Shown here piece by piece: positions 12,225 through 22,673 of a DNA stretch of 53,915 nt. The position numbers and the translations under genes are program-made. The stretch covers positions 1-53,915 of the forward strand of contig JASJEK010000001.1 in assembly GCA_030064915.1 (NCBI GenBank). The letters are read 5' to 3'. The notes under the pieces were generated by a model. The model ran no database searches. It was not told the DNA's origin and worked only from the letters and a program-made list of their open reading frames with translations. The stretch comes from Xenococcaceae cyanobacterium MO_234.B1. Lineage in GTDB: Bacteria > Cyanobacteriota > Cyanobacteriia > Cyanobacteriales > Xenococcaceae. Every line of letters starts with the position of its first letter. Positions within the stretch are counted from its first letter, which is position 1.

Positions 12225-12419
12225 GAGGGTTATCGTCGATCGAGTTAGGTGTATATAAATTTCTCAGGTGATTCCGAAGATCAGTTGGATGGAGCCTTAA
12301 AACTATCCCATCACCTTGAGACTAGGATGTTTTTAGCCTATGTAAATAGACTAATTGCTCAATTGATTAGGTGTTAGGGTAAGTGAGTAATTTTGGGTTA
12401 GAGTAATCATTAAGTTGTT

Positions 12420-13241
12420 TTAAACTACCGCTTTCTCATTGCTGAGGGAATTTGTTTCCGAAGCAAGTTTAATGTTAAAGAGGTGGCAAGCATTAGTTGT
12501 AGTTTGCTGTGCTAGGGTTTCTAGGGGAACTTGACGCAGTTCGGCAACTTTTTCAGCTACATACTTAACGTAGGAAGGTTCATTGGTTTTTCCTCTTTTG
12601 GGTACAGGTGCGAGAAAAGGACAATCAGTCTCTACTAAAATGCGATCGCTAGGAACGATCTTGGCTGATTCTTGAATTTGTTGAGCATTTTTGAAGGTTA
12701 CTATCCCACTGAAGCTGATATAAAATCCTAAGTCTAAAAACCATTTAGTTTCTTCTTTGTTACCTCCCCAACAGTGCATCACTCCTTTTACTATTCCTTG
12801 CTCTCGCCAAAATGCTTCTAATAATTCTTTCATCGAAGAAGCAGCCTCGCGACAGTGAATAATTACAGGTTTATTAAGCTTTCTCGCAATTTCCAATTGG
12901 GAAGAGAAAGCTAGTTTTTGTTGTTGGTGATTACTGGCTTTATAAAAGTCTAATCCTGTTTCCCCAATCGCCACAACTCGCTGGTCAGAGAGGGCAAGAT
13001 TTTCGATTTTTTTAGCAGTGTTTTCTTGCCATTCATCAACGTCTAAAGGATGTAATCCCACTGCCAACGACAATTCAGGGAACATATCTGCTAGAGATTG
13101 TATTCCCTGAAACTCATCTGGTTTGACACACGAATGGACTAAATGAACTACACTTGCTTCTTGCCAACGTTTTCTTAAAGAAATAAGACTGCCCTGAAAT
13201 ACATCAAAATTGATGTGAACATGGGTATCAATTAGTTGCAT
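12420..13241 (-). CDS. tatD: TatD-family metal-dependent deoxyribonuclease
   Basis: This 273-residue protein belongs to the TatD/YcfH family of TIM-barrel metal-dependent nucleases. The metal-binding residues are visible: the DTHVHIN start (two histidines), the glutamate in [10 protein letters not shown], the histidine in PVIIHCREA, the histidine in GVMHCWGG and the aspartate in [12 protein letters not shown]. Family members degrade DNA 3'-5' and have been linked to DNA repair and D-aminoacyl hydrolysis, so the exact substrate here is uncertain. It lies between rpsT and rpoB on the same strand, an arrangement that recurs in cyanobacteria. The start is an ATG at 13241. Length is slightly above the usual 260. 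Confidence 0.93.
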   Translation of the reverse strand: MQLIDTHVHINFDVFQGSLISLRKRWQEASVVHLVHSCVKPDEFQGIQSLADMFPELSLAVGLHPLDVDEWQENTAKKIENLALSDQRVVAIGETGLDFYKASNHQQQKLAFSSQLEIARKLNKPVIIHCREAASSMKELLEAFWREQGIVKGVMHCWGGNKEETKWFLDLGFYISFSGIVTFKNAQQIQESAKIVPSDRILVETDCPFLAPVPKRGKTNEPSYVKYVAEKVAELRQVPLETLAQQTTTNACHLFNIKLASETNSLSNEKAVV

Positions 13242-13342
13242 AAGCTAAGCTGGTTGCTGGCTTGGTAGATATAGGAGGCTGTGGGGTATTAGTCAGCCTT
13301 GGTGCAATAGAACACACCAAATATACTGATGCTAATATTTTT

Positions 13343-14198
<856 letters not shown>

Positions 14199-15704
14199 AT
14201 GAAGTGTTACAAAAGCCCCAATCAGGATTTAAATAATCATGGCAAATTTATGACTATTGAGCAAGATTTCTCAGACTTTATTAAAAATAACGAGCAAAAC
14301 AACAATTTAATGAAAAATGATTTACTAAATCTTTTAACTGACACCATCAAGCAAATACGTGGTCAACAAACCGAAAAAGGTATTTTGCAAACTAGTGTTG
14401 ATATCGTGCATCAAATTTTGGAATGCGATCGTGTCGTGGTGTATAGCTTGCTCTCAGAATCCCAAGGAAAAATCATTGCCGAAGCCTTGACTCCTGGTTT
14501 TCCCCCGACTATTGGTTCTGTGATCAAAGATCCTTGTTTTGAAGCGCGATTTATCGAGCAATACCAACGAGGAAGAGTCAGAGCAACTCCCAATATTTTT
14601 GAGGCAGGAATGAGTTCTTGTTATATTGACAATTTGGAAAAAATAGGGGTTAAGGCAAATCTGGTTATTCCTTTAATCAATGGTGATGGTTCTTTATTTG
14701 GCTTGTTGGTACTCCATCAATGTAGCGAATTTCGTCAGTGGCAGCAATCTGAGATTAATTTTGGCATTCAGGTTGCAGGTTTGACTATGGAACAAGTAGA
14801 GAAGGCAAAAGAATGTCATCAGTTGCAAGTCAAATTGACGCAAATTACTCAATGGCAGGATTCACTTGCTAAAGTAACTCACGAATTTCACGATGCCACC
14901 AAGCAATCTGAAGTCTTACAAATTGCTGTGGACAGAGTTAAAGAGTTTCTCAACAGCGATCGCGTGGTCGTTTATAGTTTGGAAGCTCAAGATTTGGGGA
15001 AAATTGTTGCAGAATCTTCACTGCCAGCTCTCGCACCGCTACTAGGAAGCGTGATTAAAGACCCCTGTTTTGAGTATCGCTACAAAGATAAATATCAACA
15101 AGGTAGAGTTAGAGCTATTGATAATATTTATCAGGCAGGAATGACTGCTTGTTATATTGAGAATCTAGAAAAAATAGCGGTTAAAGCTAATTTAGTTGCT
15201 CCGATCAATTTACCAAATGGAGAACTTTATGGCTTATTGGTAGTTCATCAATGCTTTGCTTTTAGAGAGTGGCAAACAAAGGAAATAGAATGGCTCAAAG
15301 AAATTGGAATTCAAATGGGGGCTAATCTTTTAAGAACTGACTTAGCAGCTAAAATGAAATCCCTAGAAACTAGTTTCACTAAGCTAGATGCTTCCAAAAA
15401 CTTGATTACTGTTGCTAAAGATAAGATAGGGCAAATTGACAAGTCAATGCAAAATACGATGATGATTTTCTCCGACATTAATAATTTGCAAAATTTATGC
15501 TTCAGAGAAATTAATTCGATAAGCAATAGGAAAGAAACTAAGGTGATGCAAATCATCGTGAAAAAAATCGCTTTAAATATCGAAAAGGTAAAAAATTCCT
15601 TGAGTCTATTTCAAGCTGACACGAATCAAGTTGAGGAGCTGTTAAAAGATTTGGCAACCAATCTTGATGGTACTGAATCTGAGGAAATTATAAGTAATCA
15701 ATAA
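14199..15704 (+). CDS. Twin GAF-domain protein, candidate DXCF cyanobacteriochrome without output domain
   Basis: The 501-residue protein has two similar GAF domains (about residues 45-200 and 225-380) and a helical C-terminal tail of ~120 residues. Each GAF has a DPCF motif (Cys113, Cys290) followed 28 residues later by a second cysteine in SCYI/ACYI (Cys141, Cys318), then VKANLV and LHQC/VHQC. DXCF cyanobacteriochromes such as TePixJ have this pair of cysteines, also 28 apart (494 and 522 as I recall), which bind bilin and give blue/green or similar photocycles. Here Tyr follows the second Cys where His is commonest. No histidine kinase, GGDEF or complete chemotaxis domain is visible; the tail looks only coiled-coil. 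The gene may be a stand-alone light sensor acting through a partner. A non-bilin GAF protein is the alternative. The start could be internal (ATG at 14250). Confidence 0.7.
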   Translation: MKCYKSPNQDLNNHGKFMTIEQDFSDFIKNNEQNNNLMKNDLLNLLTDTIKQIRGQQTEKGILQTSVDIVHQILECDRVVVYSLLSESQGKIIAEALTPGFPPTIGSVIKDPCFEARFIEQYQRGRVRATPNIFEAGMSSCYIDNLEKIGVKANLVIPLINGDGSLFGLLVLHQCSEFRQWQQSEINFGIQVAGLTMEQVEKAKECHQLQVKLTQITQWQDSLAKVTHEFHDATKQSEVLQIAVDRVKEFLNSDRVVVYSLEAQDLGKIVAESSLPALAPLLGSVIKDPCFEYRYKDKYQQGRVRAIDNIYQAGMTACYIENLEKIAVKANLVAPINLPNGELYGLLVVHQCFAFREWQTKEIEWLKEIGIQMGANLLRTDLAAKMKSLETSFTKLDASKNLITVAKDKIGQIDKSMQNTMMIFSDINNLQNLCFREINSISNRKETKVMQIIVKKIALNIEKVKNSLSLFQADTNQVEELLKDLATNLDGTESEEIISNQ

Positions 15705-15882
15705 TTCAGTACCATGACGGAAAACTGTAATTACAGAATTCACTCCAATCCAAAGAAAATTAATATTTGGAAGAGGAGTAAATACTTTTACTGTTCAATG
15801 TCAAACACAATAAGTTAATATCCATCTTGAATAAAAGTTAAGCTATAGGTATAGTAGTAGCTCTAGCGAGTGGTGGGATTTC

Positions 15883-17175
15883 ATGCTGCGGATAATCGAT
15901 CAGCAAACTGAGGCACAAATAGAATTGAAGCGTATTGGCGATCGCACTCATGATAGTGATATTGAACCGAAAGAAAACACTGTCAGAGAGATCGTCACAA
16001 CAGTAAAGGAAAAGGGGGATCAAGCCCTAATTGACTACACAGCAAAATTTGATCGGCAAATATTGACGGCGGATCAATTGAGAGTAACTGGTTCAGAGTT
16101 AGATGCTGCTTATCAGCAGATTTCTCAAGATTTGCTCCATGCTATTCAGTTAGCTTGTGAAAAAATCGAGGCTTTCCACCGCCAGAAAGTCCCTAAATCT
16201 TGGGTACAGTTTGAAGCAAACGAGGTAGTTTTGGGAAAACGCTACACCCCTGTAGATCGAGCAGGATTATATGTTCCTGGGGGACTGGCAGCCTATCCTA
16301 GTACAGTACTGATGAACGCTATCCCCGCCAAGGTGGCAAAAGTACCTCGCATTGTGATGGTGACACCTCCAGGGGAAGATTTAAAAATTAATCCTGCTGT
16401 TTTAGTAGCAGCCCAGGAAGCAGGAATTGAAGAAATTTATCGTTTAGGAGGGGCGCAAGCTATTGCAGCCCTAGCTTATGGGACAGAAACCATACCGAAA
16501 GTAGATGTGATTACAGGCCCAGGGAATATTTACGTTACTCTAGCGAAAAAAATGGTCTATGGGATAGTAGGGATTGATTCTTTAGCTGGTCCCTCGGAAG
16601 TGTTGGTAATTGCAGACGAAACAGCAAATCCTGTATTTGTAGCAGCAGATTTACTCGCCCAAGCAGAACATGACCCCATGGCTGCTGCAATTTTAGTGAC
16701 AACTGACCGCAACTTAGCGCAAAAAGTACAACAAGAAGTTAGTAAGCAACTGGAAAATCATCCCCGTAAAACTCTCACAGAAAAGGCGATCGCCCATTAC
16801 GGACTGATCATTGTTACAGATTCTTTATTCAGTGCCGCCGAATTATCTAATTTATTTGCCCCAGAACACCTAGAATTAGAAGTAGCAGATCCTTGGGGAT
16901 TAATTGAGCAAATTCGCCATGCAGGAGCGATTTTTCTGGGTAGTTCCACTCCAGAAGCCGTAGGAGACTATTTAGCAGGACCTAATCACACCTTGCCGAC
17001 TTCGGGGGCTGCTCGCTATGCTTCCGCTTTAGGAGTAGAGACTTTTATGAAACACTCTAGTTTGATTCAGTATTCTGCTACTGCTTTAAAACAAATGTCT
17101 AGCACTATACAGATATTGGCACAAGCAGAGGGGCTACATTCTCACAGAGACTCAGTAAAATACCGAACTGAATAA
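15883..17175 (+). CDS. hisD: Histidinol dehydrogenase
   Basis: HisD catalyses the last two steps of histidine synthesis, oxidising L-histidinol to L-histidine with two NAD+ and a bound zinc. The 430-residue length is typical. Family blocks visible include [33 protein letters not shown], the AEHDP motif with a zinc/active-site histidine, [10 protein letters not shown], and [16 protein letters not shown] near the C-terminus. It stands alone, as his genes usually do in cyanobacteria, 28 bp upstream of the HAD phosphatase gene on the same strand. The start is an ATG at 15883. Confidence 0.96.
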   Translation: MLRIIDQQTEAQIELKRIGDRTHDSDIEPKENTVREIVTTVKEKGDQALIDYTAKFDRQILTADQLRVTGSELDAAYQQISQDLLHAIQLACEKIEAFHRQKVPKSWVQFEANEVVLGKRYTPVDRAGLYVPGGLAAYPSTVLMNAIPAKVAKVPRIVMVTPPGEDLKINPAVLVAAQEAGIEEIYRLGGAQAIAALAYGTETIPKVDVITGPGNIYVTLAKKMVYGIVGIDSLAGPSEVLVIADETANPVFVAADLLAQAEHDPMAAAILVTTDRNLAQKVQQEVSKQLENHPRKTLTEKAIAHYGLIIVTDSLFSAAELSNLFAPEHLELEVADPWGLIEQIRHAGAIFLGSSTPEAVGDYLAGPNHTLPTSGAARYASALGVETFMKHSSLIQYSATALKQMSSTIQILAQAEGLHSHRDSVKYRTE

Positions 17176-17203
17176 AAAATAATTATTAACTAGCAAGTGG
17201 GAA

Positions 17204-18010
17204 ATGTTATTTGTTTTTACCGATCTCGATGGCACTTTGTTAAATCAGGAAGACTATGATTATCAGCCAGCACTTCCTGTTATTGCCCAATTAAAAGCAA
17301 AAGATATTCCTGTAATTCCTGTGACCAGTAAAACCCGGGCAGAAGTAGCAGAATTACGCCAAGCCATAGGGCTAAATGACCCTTTCATTGTGGAAAACGG
17401 AAGCGGAATTTTTATTCCGCAACAAGATAGTAGATTTGATATTGCTGAAGCGAATTGGGAAGGAGACTACTATCTCAAAACTTTGGGTTGTAGCTATATT
17501 GAAGCAAGAGCAGGATTAAAAGTAATTCAATCGGAAGTTAGAATTAATAATTTAAAAGGATTTGGCGATTTAAGCGAAGAAGAAATACAGTCTTTAACTG
17601 GATTATCCATCAAAGAAGTCAGACAAGCTAAAACCAGAGAATTTACGGAACCATTCGTCACTCCCAAAGCTATTCCTAGTGAAAAAATAGAAACCGCAGC
17701 AGCAGAATATGGCTTTCGGGTCTTAATAGGCGATCGCTTCTCTCACTTAATTGGCGCAGCAGCAGGGAAGGGGAAAGCAGTTAAATGGTTATTGGAGCAT
17801 TATCAACCGACTATAGAAGGAGCAAAAATTACTACAGTTGGTTTGGGGAATAGTCCTAACGATCTAGAAATGTTAGAAGCAGTAGATATTCCTATCGTAA
17901 TTGCCAGTAATAAAGGTGTTCATCCAGGTTTAGGCGATCGAGGCTGGAAAGTTCCCAGTTCTCCTGGTTCTAGGGGATGGGCGGAAGCTGTAACAGAGAT
18001 ATTGCACTAA
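17204..18010 (+). CDS. HAD-IIB phosphatase, mannosyl-3-phosphoglycerate phosphatase-like
   Basis: This 268-residue protein is a HAD-superfamily phosphatase of the Cof/IIB subclass. Motif I is FTDLDGTLLN at residues 5-14 (nucleophile Asp in DLD), motif II the VTSKTR threonine/serine, and motif IV GLGNSPNDLEML near the C-terminus. The VIPVTSKTRAEV and VENGSGIFIP stretches are characteristic of mannosyl-3-phosphoglycerate phosphatases (MPGP). In organisms with that pathway it makes mannosylglycerate, a compatible solute; I see no partner synthase here, so the substrate may be another sugar phosphate. It follows hisD by 28 bp and may share its transcript. Confidence 0.8.
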   Translation: MLFVFTDLDGTLLNQEDYDYQPALPVIAQLKAKDIPVIPVTSKTRAEVAELRQAIGLNDPFIVENGSGIFIPQQDSRFDIAEANWEGDYYLKTLGCSYIEARAGLKVIQSEVRINNLKGFGDLSEEEIQSLTGLSIKEVRQAKTREFTEPFVTPKAIPSEKIETAAAEYGFRVLIGDRFSHLIGAAAGKGKAVKWLLEHYQPTIEGAKITTVGLGNSPNDLEMLEAVDIPIVIASNKGVHPGLGDRGWKVPSSPGSRGWAEAVTEILH

Positions 18011-18142
18011 GTTTTTAATTAATTGTTTTTAATTAATTGATAAAGTTATGGAAAAGGGGAAAGGGAAAAGGGACAAAAATTGATTTTAAACTCCTACTAC
18101 CAGATGTATAATTGTCTGGCTTGGTAGAAAAATATATTTAAA

Positions 18143-18937
18143 ATGACTTCTGTTTCCGATCGCCTGAACAATTTAAAATCGAATCATCACTGCGCTCTCA
18201 TTCCTTTTATTACTGCTGGTGATCCCGATCTAGAGACGACAGCTAAAGCAATACAAGTATTAGCAGATAATGGCGCAGATGCGATCGAACTTGGCGTACC
18301 TTATTCTGATCCTCTCGCAGATGGTTCCACAATTCAAGCTGCTGCGACTAGAGCTTTAGAAAAGGGAGTAAAGTTGGAAGATGTCTTAAATATTGTTAGG
18401 GAAACCAGTAGCAAGATTGATGTTCCCATTATTCTCTTTACTTACTACAACCCGATCTATTACCGAGGGATCGAAGCTTTTTTACAGCAAATTAAAGACG
18501 CAGGGGTAAAGGGGTTAGTTGTACCCGATCTTCCCCTAGAAGAAGCGGAAATTTTGCTGGAACCTGCAACAGCGATGGGAATAGAAGTTACACTGTTGGT
18601 TGCTCCCACTAGTTCTCAGGAGCGTATAGAGGCGATCGCAGCCAAGTCTCAAGGCTTTATTTATCTCGTCTCTGTCACTGGTGTGACAGGAATGCGGACT
18701 CAGATGGAAGCAAGAGTGAAAGATTTACTTCTAGATTTACGCCAAGTAACTGATAAAGCGATCGGTGTGGGTTTTGGGATCTCTTCCCCCGAACAAGCGA
18801 AACAGGTTAAAGACTGGGGTGCAGATGCTGCTATTGTAGGTAGTGCGTTGGTAAAACGGCTATCCGAAGGAACTCCAGAAGAGGGTTTACAAGCTATTGG
18901 GGAATTTTGCAAGAGTCTCAAAGAAGCAATTGCCTGA
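18143..18937 (+). CDS. trpA: Tryptophan synthase alpha chain
   Basis: TrpA cleaves indole-3-glycerol phosphate to indole and glyceraldehyde-3-phosphate, passing indole to TrpB. The 264 residues form the TIM barrel with catalytic Glu49 (in [17 protein letters not shown]) and Asp60, and phosphate-binding GVGFGIS and VGSAL loops. Length is normal. The stop codon TGA at 18935-18937 coincides with what appears to be the outer end of an IS200/IS605 relic, so the last residue or two may have been altered by that insertion, though nothing essential is missing. No other trp gene is adjacent, which is usual in cyanobacteria. Confidence 0.96.
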   Translation: MTSVSDRLNNLKSNHHCALIPFITAGDPDLETTAKAIQVLADNGADAIELGVPYSDPLADGSTIQAAATRALEKGVKLEDVLNIVRETSSKIDVPIILFTYYNPIYYRGIEAFLQQIKDAGVKGLVVPDLPLEEAEILLEPATAMGIEVTLLVAPTSSQERIEAIAAKSQGFIYLVSVTGVTGMRTQMEARVKDLLLDLRQVTDKAIGVGFGISSPEQAKQVKDWGADAAIVGSALVKRLSEGTPEEGLQAIGEFCKSLKEAIA

Positions 18938-19081
18938 ACTACCGTCAATAAATTGACGGCTTCCTACTTCATCGGGACTGCTAATTATTTTCGTTTGAGA
19001 AACTGTTTGTAAATGATTGTTGCAACGCTCGAAATAGTTACACAGAAGAGATGCCAGAGTCAAGGCGAATTCTATGAGCAT
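18935..19081 (-). mobile_element. Relic of an IS200/IS605-type element (right end and tnpB tail)
   Basis: On the minus strand this stretch ends with a hairpin (ccgtcaat/attgacgg, 18942-18959) inside GAAGCCGTCA...GGTAGTTCA, the form of IS200/IS605-family right ends. The frame entering it reads SPDEVGSRQFIDGS, which resembles the tail of cyanobacterial TnpB proteins. Upstream of 19081 no TnpB sequence can be read, so only the 3' end remains. The family call rests on recall of such ends and needs a database match. Confidence 0.45.
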
Positions 19082-19383
19082 ATCTGCTCACAAAAACTCA
19101 AAGCCCTTCCTAGATAAGGGACTCGGGTGAGCTTAATATTTGTTTACAAACACTCTCTGAGGGTGGGATATGATGGGAAAACCTCAGCATATAGAACCAT
19201 GCTGTTGACTTACTGTAGCCCTACAAATTTAGGTTAGGACAAATCAAATTCTGTAAGGGCTTTTCGCGAAAAGCCCTTACTTTAAATCCTATGTCTTAAC
19301 CTTCTGACGTATTGCTATACTTCTGACTTTTCAATTCGTCAAGATTAAACTCTGTTGCCACAAAAGTAATACTTATTAAAGTT
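18938..19383. other. Gap after trpA: IS relic and a small fold-back repeat
   Basis: Apart from the IS relic at the left, this gap holds a perfect 28-bp palindrome at 19253-19280 (GTAAGGGCTTTTCG and its complement). Around it lie weak inverted ends (aggttaggac at 19231-19240; gtcttaacct at 19293-19302, 9 of 10 matching), making a ~72-bp MITE-like unit. No gene is supported. The promoter of the following MotA-like gene should be near its right edge, but none is clear. Confidence 0.5.
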
Positions 19384-20538
19384 ATGCAACAAATATCTAC
19401 TCTTTTGGGACTATTACCTAATTACTTAGTTTTTTTAGCAGTCTTTTTAGTAATTATCCCGACAATATTAGGGATCATATCTCGCTTTTGTCTATACAGT
19501 CACTTATCAAAGGTTAGTCATACAATTAAACGCCTACTTAATAGAGTTGACTCAGATAGACTACCTCATATTATTCTCCGCATTGAACCAAGATTTCAAG
19601 TTGGTACTTCAGTTTCAGAAAACTTGAATACTGCTGCAATTATTGAAGGAACTTATAGTCAAGAAAGAGTCAAAATATTAGGCTTAAGTTTTTCCTGTGA
19701 GGCTCTTGAATATTTTACTCGTCTGCTGCCTAATTTATTGCTATCTTTTGGCTTGCTAGGAACATTCTTAGGCATTACGATTAATCTAGCTAATTTGAGT
19801 CAAACTCTTACTCAAGTCGATATTACTGATGTCAGAAGTTTAGTAGCAGAATTAGATCAACCACTACAAGGAATGGGAATAGCTTTTATTACTAGTTTAA
19901 TTGCAGTGGCATGTAGTGCTTTATTGACAGTAATTAACTTACTTTGGAACACTAATATTACCAAGTCAGCTTTACTCAGTTTCCTAGAAGACTACATAGA
20001 TAACATTTATTTACCAGGACTACAAACTGCTCATCCTTTAAACTCAGCACTTGAACGCCTCAACCAAGATTTTAGCTCTATGATGCATCATTTAGGTAAC
20101 ACTATAGAGCAGTCTATTACTAATGCTTTTAGTAGAATAGAACATAGTGCTGATACTTTTAAGCAAGCTGCAAATGCTATAGAACAAAGTCGTTTTCCTG
20201 ATAAACTTTCTTCTGCCACAAGTGATCTTGCGATCGCCCAAAATATCTTTTCTCAATCTTCTTTGGTACTACAAAAATCTACTCAATCTTTTGAAGCTAG
20301 TTTGGATTCAATGCAAACTTTAACTCGTAAAATAGTAGAAGTTGAGGAGGAAGTAAATCAAGTTAATCAGAAATATACAGATTTAGTAAAATTGAACAAA
20401 CAGCGGAATGAAATCGAGAGCTCGGGTTTAAAAGAAATTCAACAAGAGTTAACTAAATTAGTTGATAGAATGCAGCAAAGTACCAAGCATAATATAAATA
20501 AAACATATGAAAAGAACTCTAAGATATCGGGACAATAA
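19384..20538 (+). CDS. MotA/TolQ/ExbB-family proton channel protein, ZorA-like
   Basis: The 384-residue protein has three predicted membrane segments: ~11-33, ~114-135 (LLSFGLLGTFLGITINL) and ~162-188 (GMGIAFITSLIAVACSALL). The last two match the two pore-lining helices of the MotA/TolQ/ExbB family, and their wording (GLLGTFLGI, GMGIAFITS) is close to ZorA, the motor subunit of Zorya anti-phage systems. After the third segment comes a ~190-residue helical, coiled-coil-like cytoplasmic tail, shorter than the long tail of typical ZorA. The next gene encodes a MotB/OmpA-like partner and overlaps it by 32 bp, so the two are surely translated together. No ZorC, ZorD or ZorE is nearby. It could serve envelope energisation instead of defence. 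Confidence 0.7.
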   Translation: MQQISTLLGLLPNYLVFLAVFLVIIPTILGIISRFCLYSHLSKVSHTIKRLLNRVDSDRLPHIILRIEPRFQVGTSVSENLNTAAIIEGTYSQERVKILGLSFSCEALEYFTRLLPNLLLSFGLLGTFLGITINLANLSQTLTQVDITDVRSLVAELDQPLQGMGIAFITSLIAVACSALLTVINLLWNTNITKSALLSFLEDYIDNIYLPGLQTAHPLNSALERLNQDFSSMMHHLGNTIEQSITNAFSRIEHSADTFKQAANAIEQSRFPDKLSSATSDLAIAQNIFSQSSLVLQKSTQSFEASLDSMQTLTRKIVEVEEEVNQVNQKYTDLVKLNKQRNEIESSGLKEIQQELTKLVDRMQQSTKHNINKTYEKNSKISGQ

Positions 20539-21370
20539 CACAGAATCACTGAATGTTTGGCCTTCATTTACTGACTTAATGGCTAATGCCTTTATGATCA
20601 TTAGTCTATTTTTACTTTTGGCATTATTTAAGTCTCTGTTTTTAAAATATACTGCTGAAGAAACAGAACTAGATTTAACTGATAGTGAGAGACAAGTAAG
20701 AATACTCAAGCGTAAATTAGCAGTAATAAACGGTAAACTAGGAGAAAGCATTGATACTGTCAGAAGACTAGAAAAAAGTTCATCGGAGCTACAAAATCTT
20801 TTGCAACGCAGTAATAGTAAAGTTAAGATCTTAAATAGTCAAGTTAATGTCTTAGAATTAGAAAATCAACAGTTAAAATCTGCGCCTCCAGTAGTAGTCA
20901 TTCAAGATTCTGGAGAGTATCGATTTGCCTCTGGAAGTGCTAGTTTACCTAATGGATTAAAAAATTATATCTCTAATGATTTGGTAGAACGTATTGAAGA
21001 AATCAGTCAACAAAGAAATCTCTACGTAGTAGAAATTATTGGACACACTGATGGACAAGTTATCTTCAATCGTACCAGTAATTTAGATAAAAACTTAGAA
21101 GCTGTTGCTCAAGGAAATAAGAGTATAACTACTTTAATTCCTGGTTCTAATACAGATTTAGGTTTAATGCGAGCTTTAGAAGTAGTTAAACAACTCCAAT
21201 TAGCTCAACAAAAAGGAAGACTTCAAGGAGTGCAATTTAGAGCTTATTCTGCTGCACAGTTACAATTACCATCAGGAAATTTTGCTTCTGCTGAACGTAA
21301 GTCGGATGCTAAGCGCCGCAGAATTGAAATTCGCTTTTCACCTCTTGGTAAAGCGGAAACCATTAGATGA
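20507..21370 (+). CDS. MotB/OmpA-like peptidoglycan-binding partner, ZorB-like
   Basis: The 287-residue protein has the layout of MotB and ZorB: a short cytoplasmic N-terminus, one membrane helix (~24-45) preceded by WPSFTDLMANAF with Asp23 in the place of the ion-carrying aspartate, a coiled coil (~55-124) and a periplasmic OmpA-like domain (~135-280). In that domain EIIGHTDG (~177-183), NTDLGLMRALEVVKQL (~215-230) and DAKRRRIEIRF (267-277) are the peptidoglycan-binding signature. Its start lies inside the end of the MotA/TolQ-like gene, so they form a two-gene unit. The predicted complex would use ion flow across the inner membrane to move or pull on something anchored to the cell wall. Its physiological role is not known. 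Confidence 0.72.
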   Translation: MKRTLRYRDNNTESLNVWPSFTDLMANAFMIISLFLLLALFKSLFLKYTAEETELDLTDSERQVRILKRKLAVINGKLGESIDTVRRLEKSSSELQNLLQRSNSKVKILNSQVNVLELENQQLKSAPPVVVIQDSGEYRFASGSASLPNGLKNYISNDLVERIEEISQQRNLYVVEIIGHTDGQVIFNRTSNLDKNLEAVAQGNKSITTLIPGSNTDLGLMRALEVVKQLQLAQQKGRLQGVQFRAYSAAQLQLPSGNFASAERKSDAKRRRIEIRFSPLGKAETIR

Positions 21371-21435
21371 TAAGTAGCAAGTAGCAAGCTCTTTCATTAA
21401 ACATTTACCATTTATAAATATCTACTGATAACTGC

Positions 21436-22527
21436 TTACTGCTTACTGATAACTGCTTTAGCTTCTGGTAAGATTAACATTCCATCACCAAAGGAATAGA
21501 AACGATAGCGTTTAGCGATCGCACTTTGATATAAATCCAGTAATCTCTTTCTCCCAGTAAAAGCACTCACTAGCATCAATAAGCTAGAACTCGGTAAATG
21601 AAAATTGGTAATTAAACCATCAACTATTTGCCACTGATACCCAGGATAGATAAATAAGTCTGTTTTTCCCCGAAAAGGTTGTAAGCTTTCTCCCCCAGAA
21701 GCTTTAGCAGCCCCCTCCAAGGTTCTGACTACGGTTGTTCCCACGGCAATAATTCTGCCTCCTTGGGCTTTAGTCTCAGCGATTTTGGCTACTGTTTCAG
21801 GAGTGATTTCAATCCATTCTTGGTGCATGGAATGTTCGGTAATTTTTTCGGTTTCCACAGGACGAAACGTACCCACTCCCACATGAAGGGTAATATAAGC
21901 TTGGTGGATGCCTTTTTGCTGCAAACGATTCAATAATTGCTTTGTAAAATGTAATCCTGCGGTGGGTGCTGCCACGGCTCCCATTTTTTCAGCAAAAACA
22001 GTTTGATATTGTTCGGGTTGAGACTCACGGGAAGTAATATAAGGAGGAAGAGGCATTTCTCCAATAGATTCTAGTAGTTCCCAAAAAGACTCTTGGGGTG
22101 CAACCTCAAATTGCAAAAATCTCCCTCCAGTTGCTTCATCTCTACCAAGAACTTTTGCTTTTAGAGAACTTTTTTTGGCAGCAGCAGAGCCAAAAAAGAT
22201 TTCTGTCCCCAATTTAAACCGTTTTCCTGGCTTTACTAAAGCTAACCAGCAATTTGCTCTAATTTCTTCTAATAATAAAACCTCTACTGTTGCCCCAGTT
22301 GTTTTGTAACCGTAGAGGCGAGCCGGAATGACACGGGTATTATTAAGAATTAATAAGTCTCCTGGTAATAACCAATCTGGTAAGTTAGAAAATGTACTAT
22401 CAATATGACTTATCTGTGAATTCACTACCAACAGACGAGAGCTGTCTCTAGGTACGGCGGGGCTTTGGGCAATAAGCTCTGAAGGCAGTTGATAATTGTA
22501 GTTGGAGAGCAATAAATCTTCACTCAT
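21436..22527 (-). CDS. queA: S-adenosylmethionine:tRNA ribosyltransferase-isomerase (QueA)
   Basis: QueA transfers and isomerises the ribosyl part of SAM onto 7-aminomethyl-7-deazaguanine in tRNA, making epoxyqueuosine. The family's opening [23 protein letters not shown], the [11 protein letters not shown] region, [25 protein letters not shown] [16 protein letters not shown] and the C-terminal [16 protein letters not shown] are all visible. I place the start at the ATG at 22527 ([12 protein letters not shown]), where QueA proteins usually begin, rather than at an upstream TTG at 22545. It is convergent with the ZorB-like gene. The 65-bp spacer after its stop contains short direct repeats around actgataactgctta. 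Confidence 0.95.
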   Translation of the reverse strand: MSEDLLLSNYNYQLPSELIAQSPAVPRDSSRLLVVNSQISHIDSTFSNLPDWLLPGDLLILNNTRVIPARLYGYKTTGATVEVLLLEEIRANCWLALVKPGKRFKLGTEIFFGSAAAKKSSLKAKVLGRDEATGGRFLQFEVAPQESFWELLESIGEMPLPPYITSRESQPEQYQTVFAEKMGAVAAPTAGLHFTKQLLNRLQQKGIHQAYITLHVGVGTFRPVETEKITEHSMHQEWIEITPETVAKIAETKAQGGRIIAVGTTVVRTLEGAAKASGGESLQPFRGKTDLFIYPGYQWQIVDGLITNFHLPSSSLLMLVSAFTGRKRLLDLYQSAIAKRYRFYSFGDGMLILPEAKAVISKQ

Positions 22528-22673
22528 ATCTAGTTGGTAGTTCAATTTGTGCGTCCAAAATTGGGTGATTTCCCCTATAAGAAAATTTAAAAATCGGGTG
22601 CTTTTCCCCTAGCGATAGACTTTACTTTCTTGTCAGACTATATGGAGGTGAAGCTTAATAAACAGGGGTGTTT

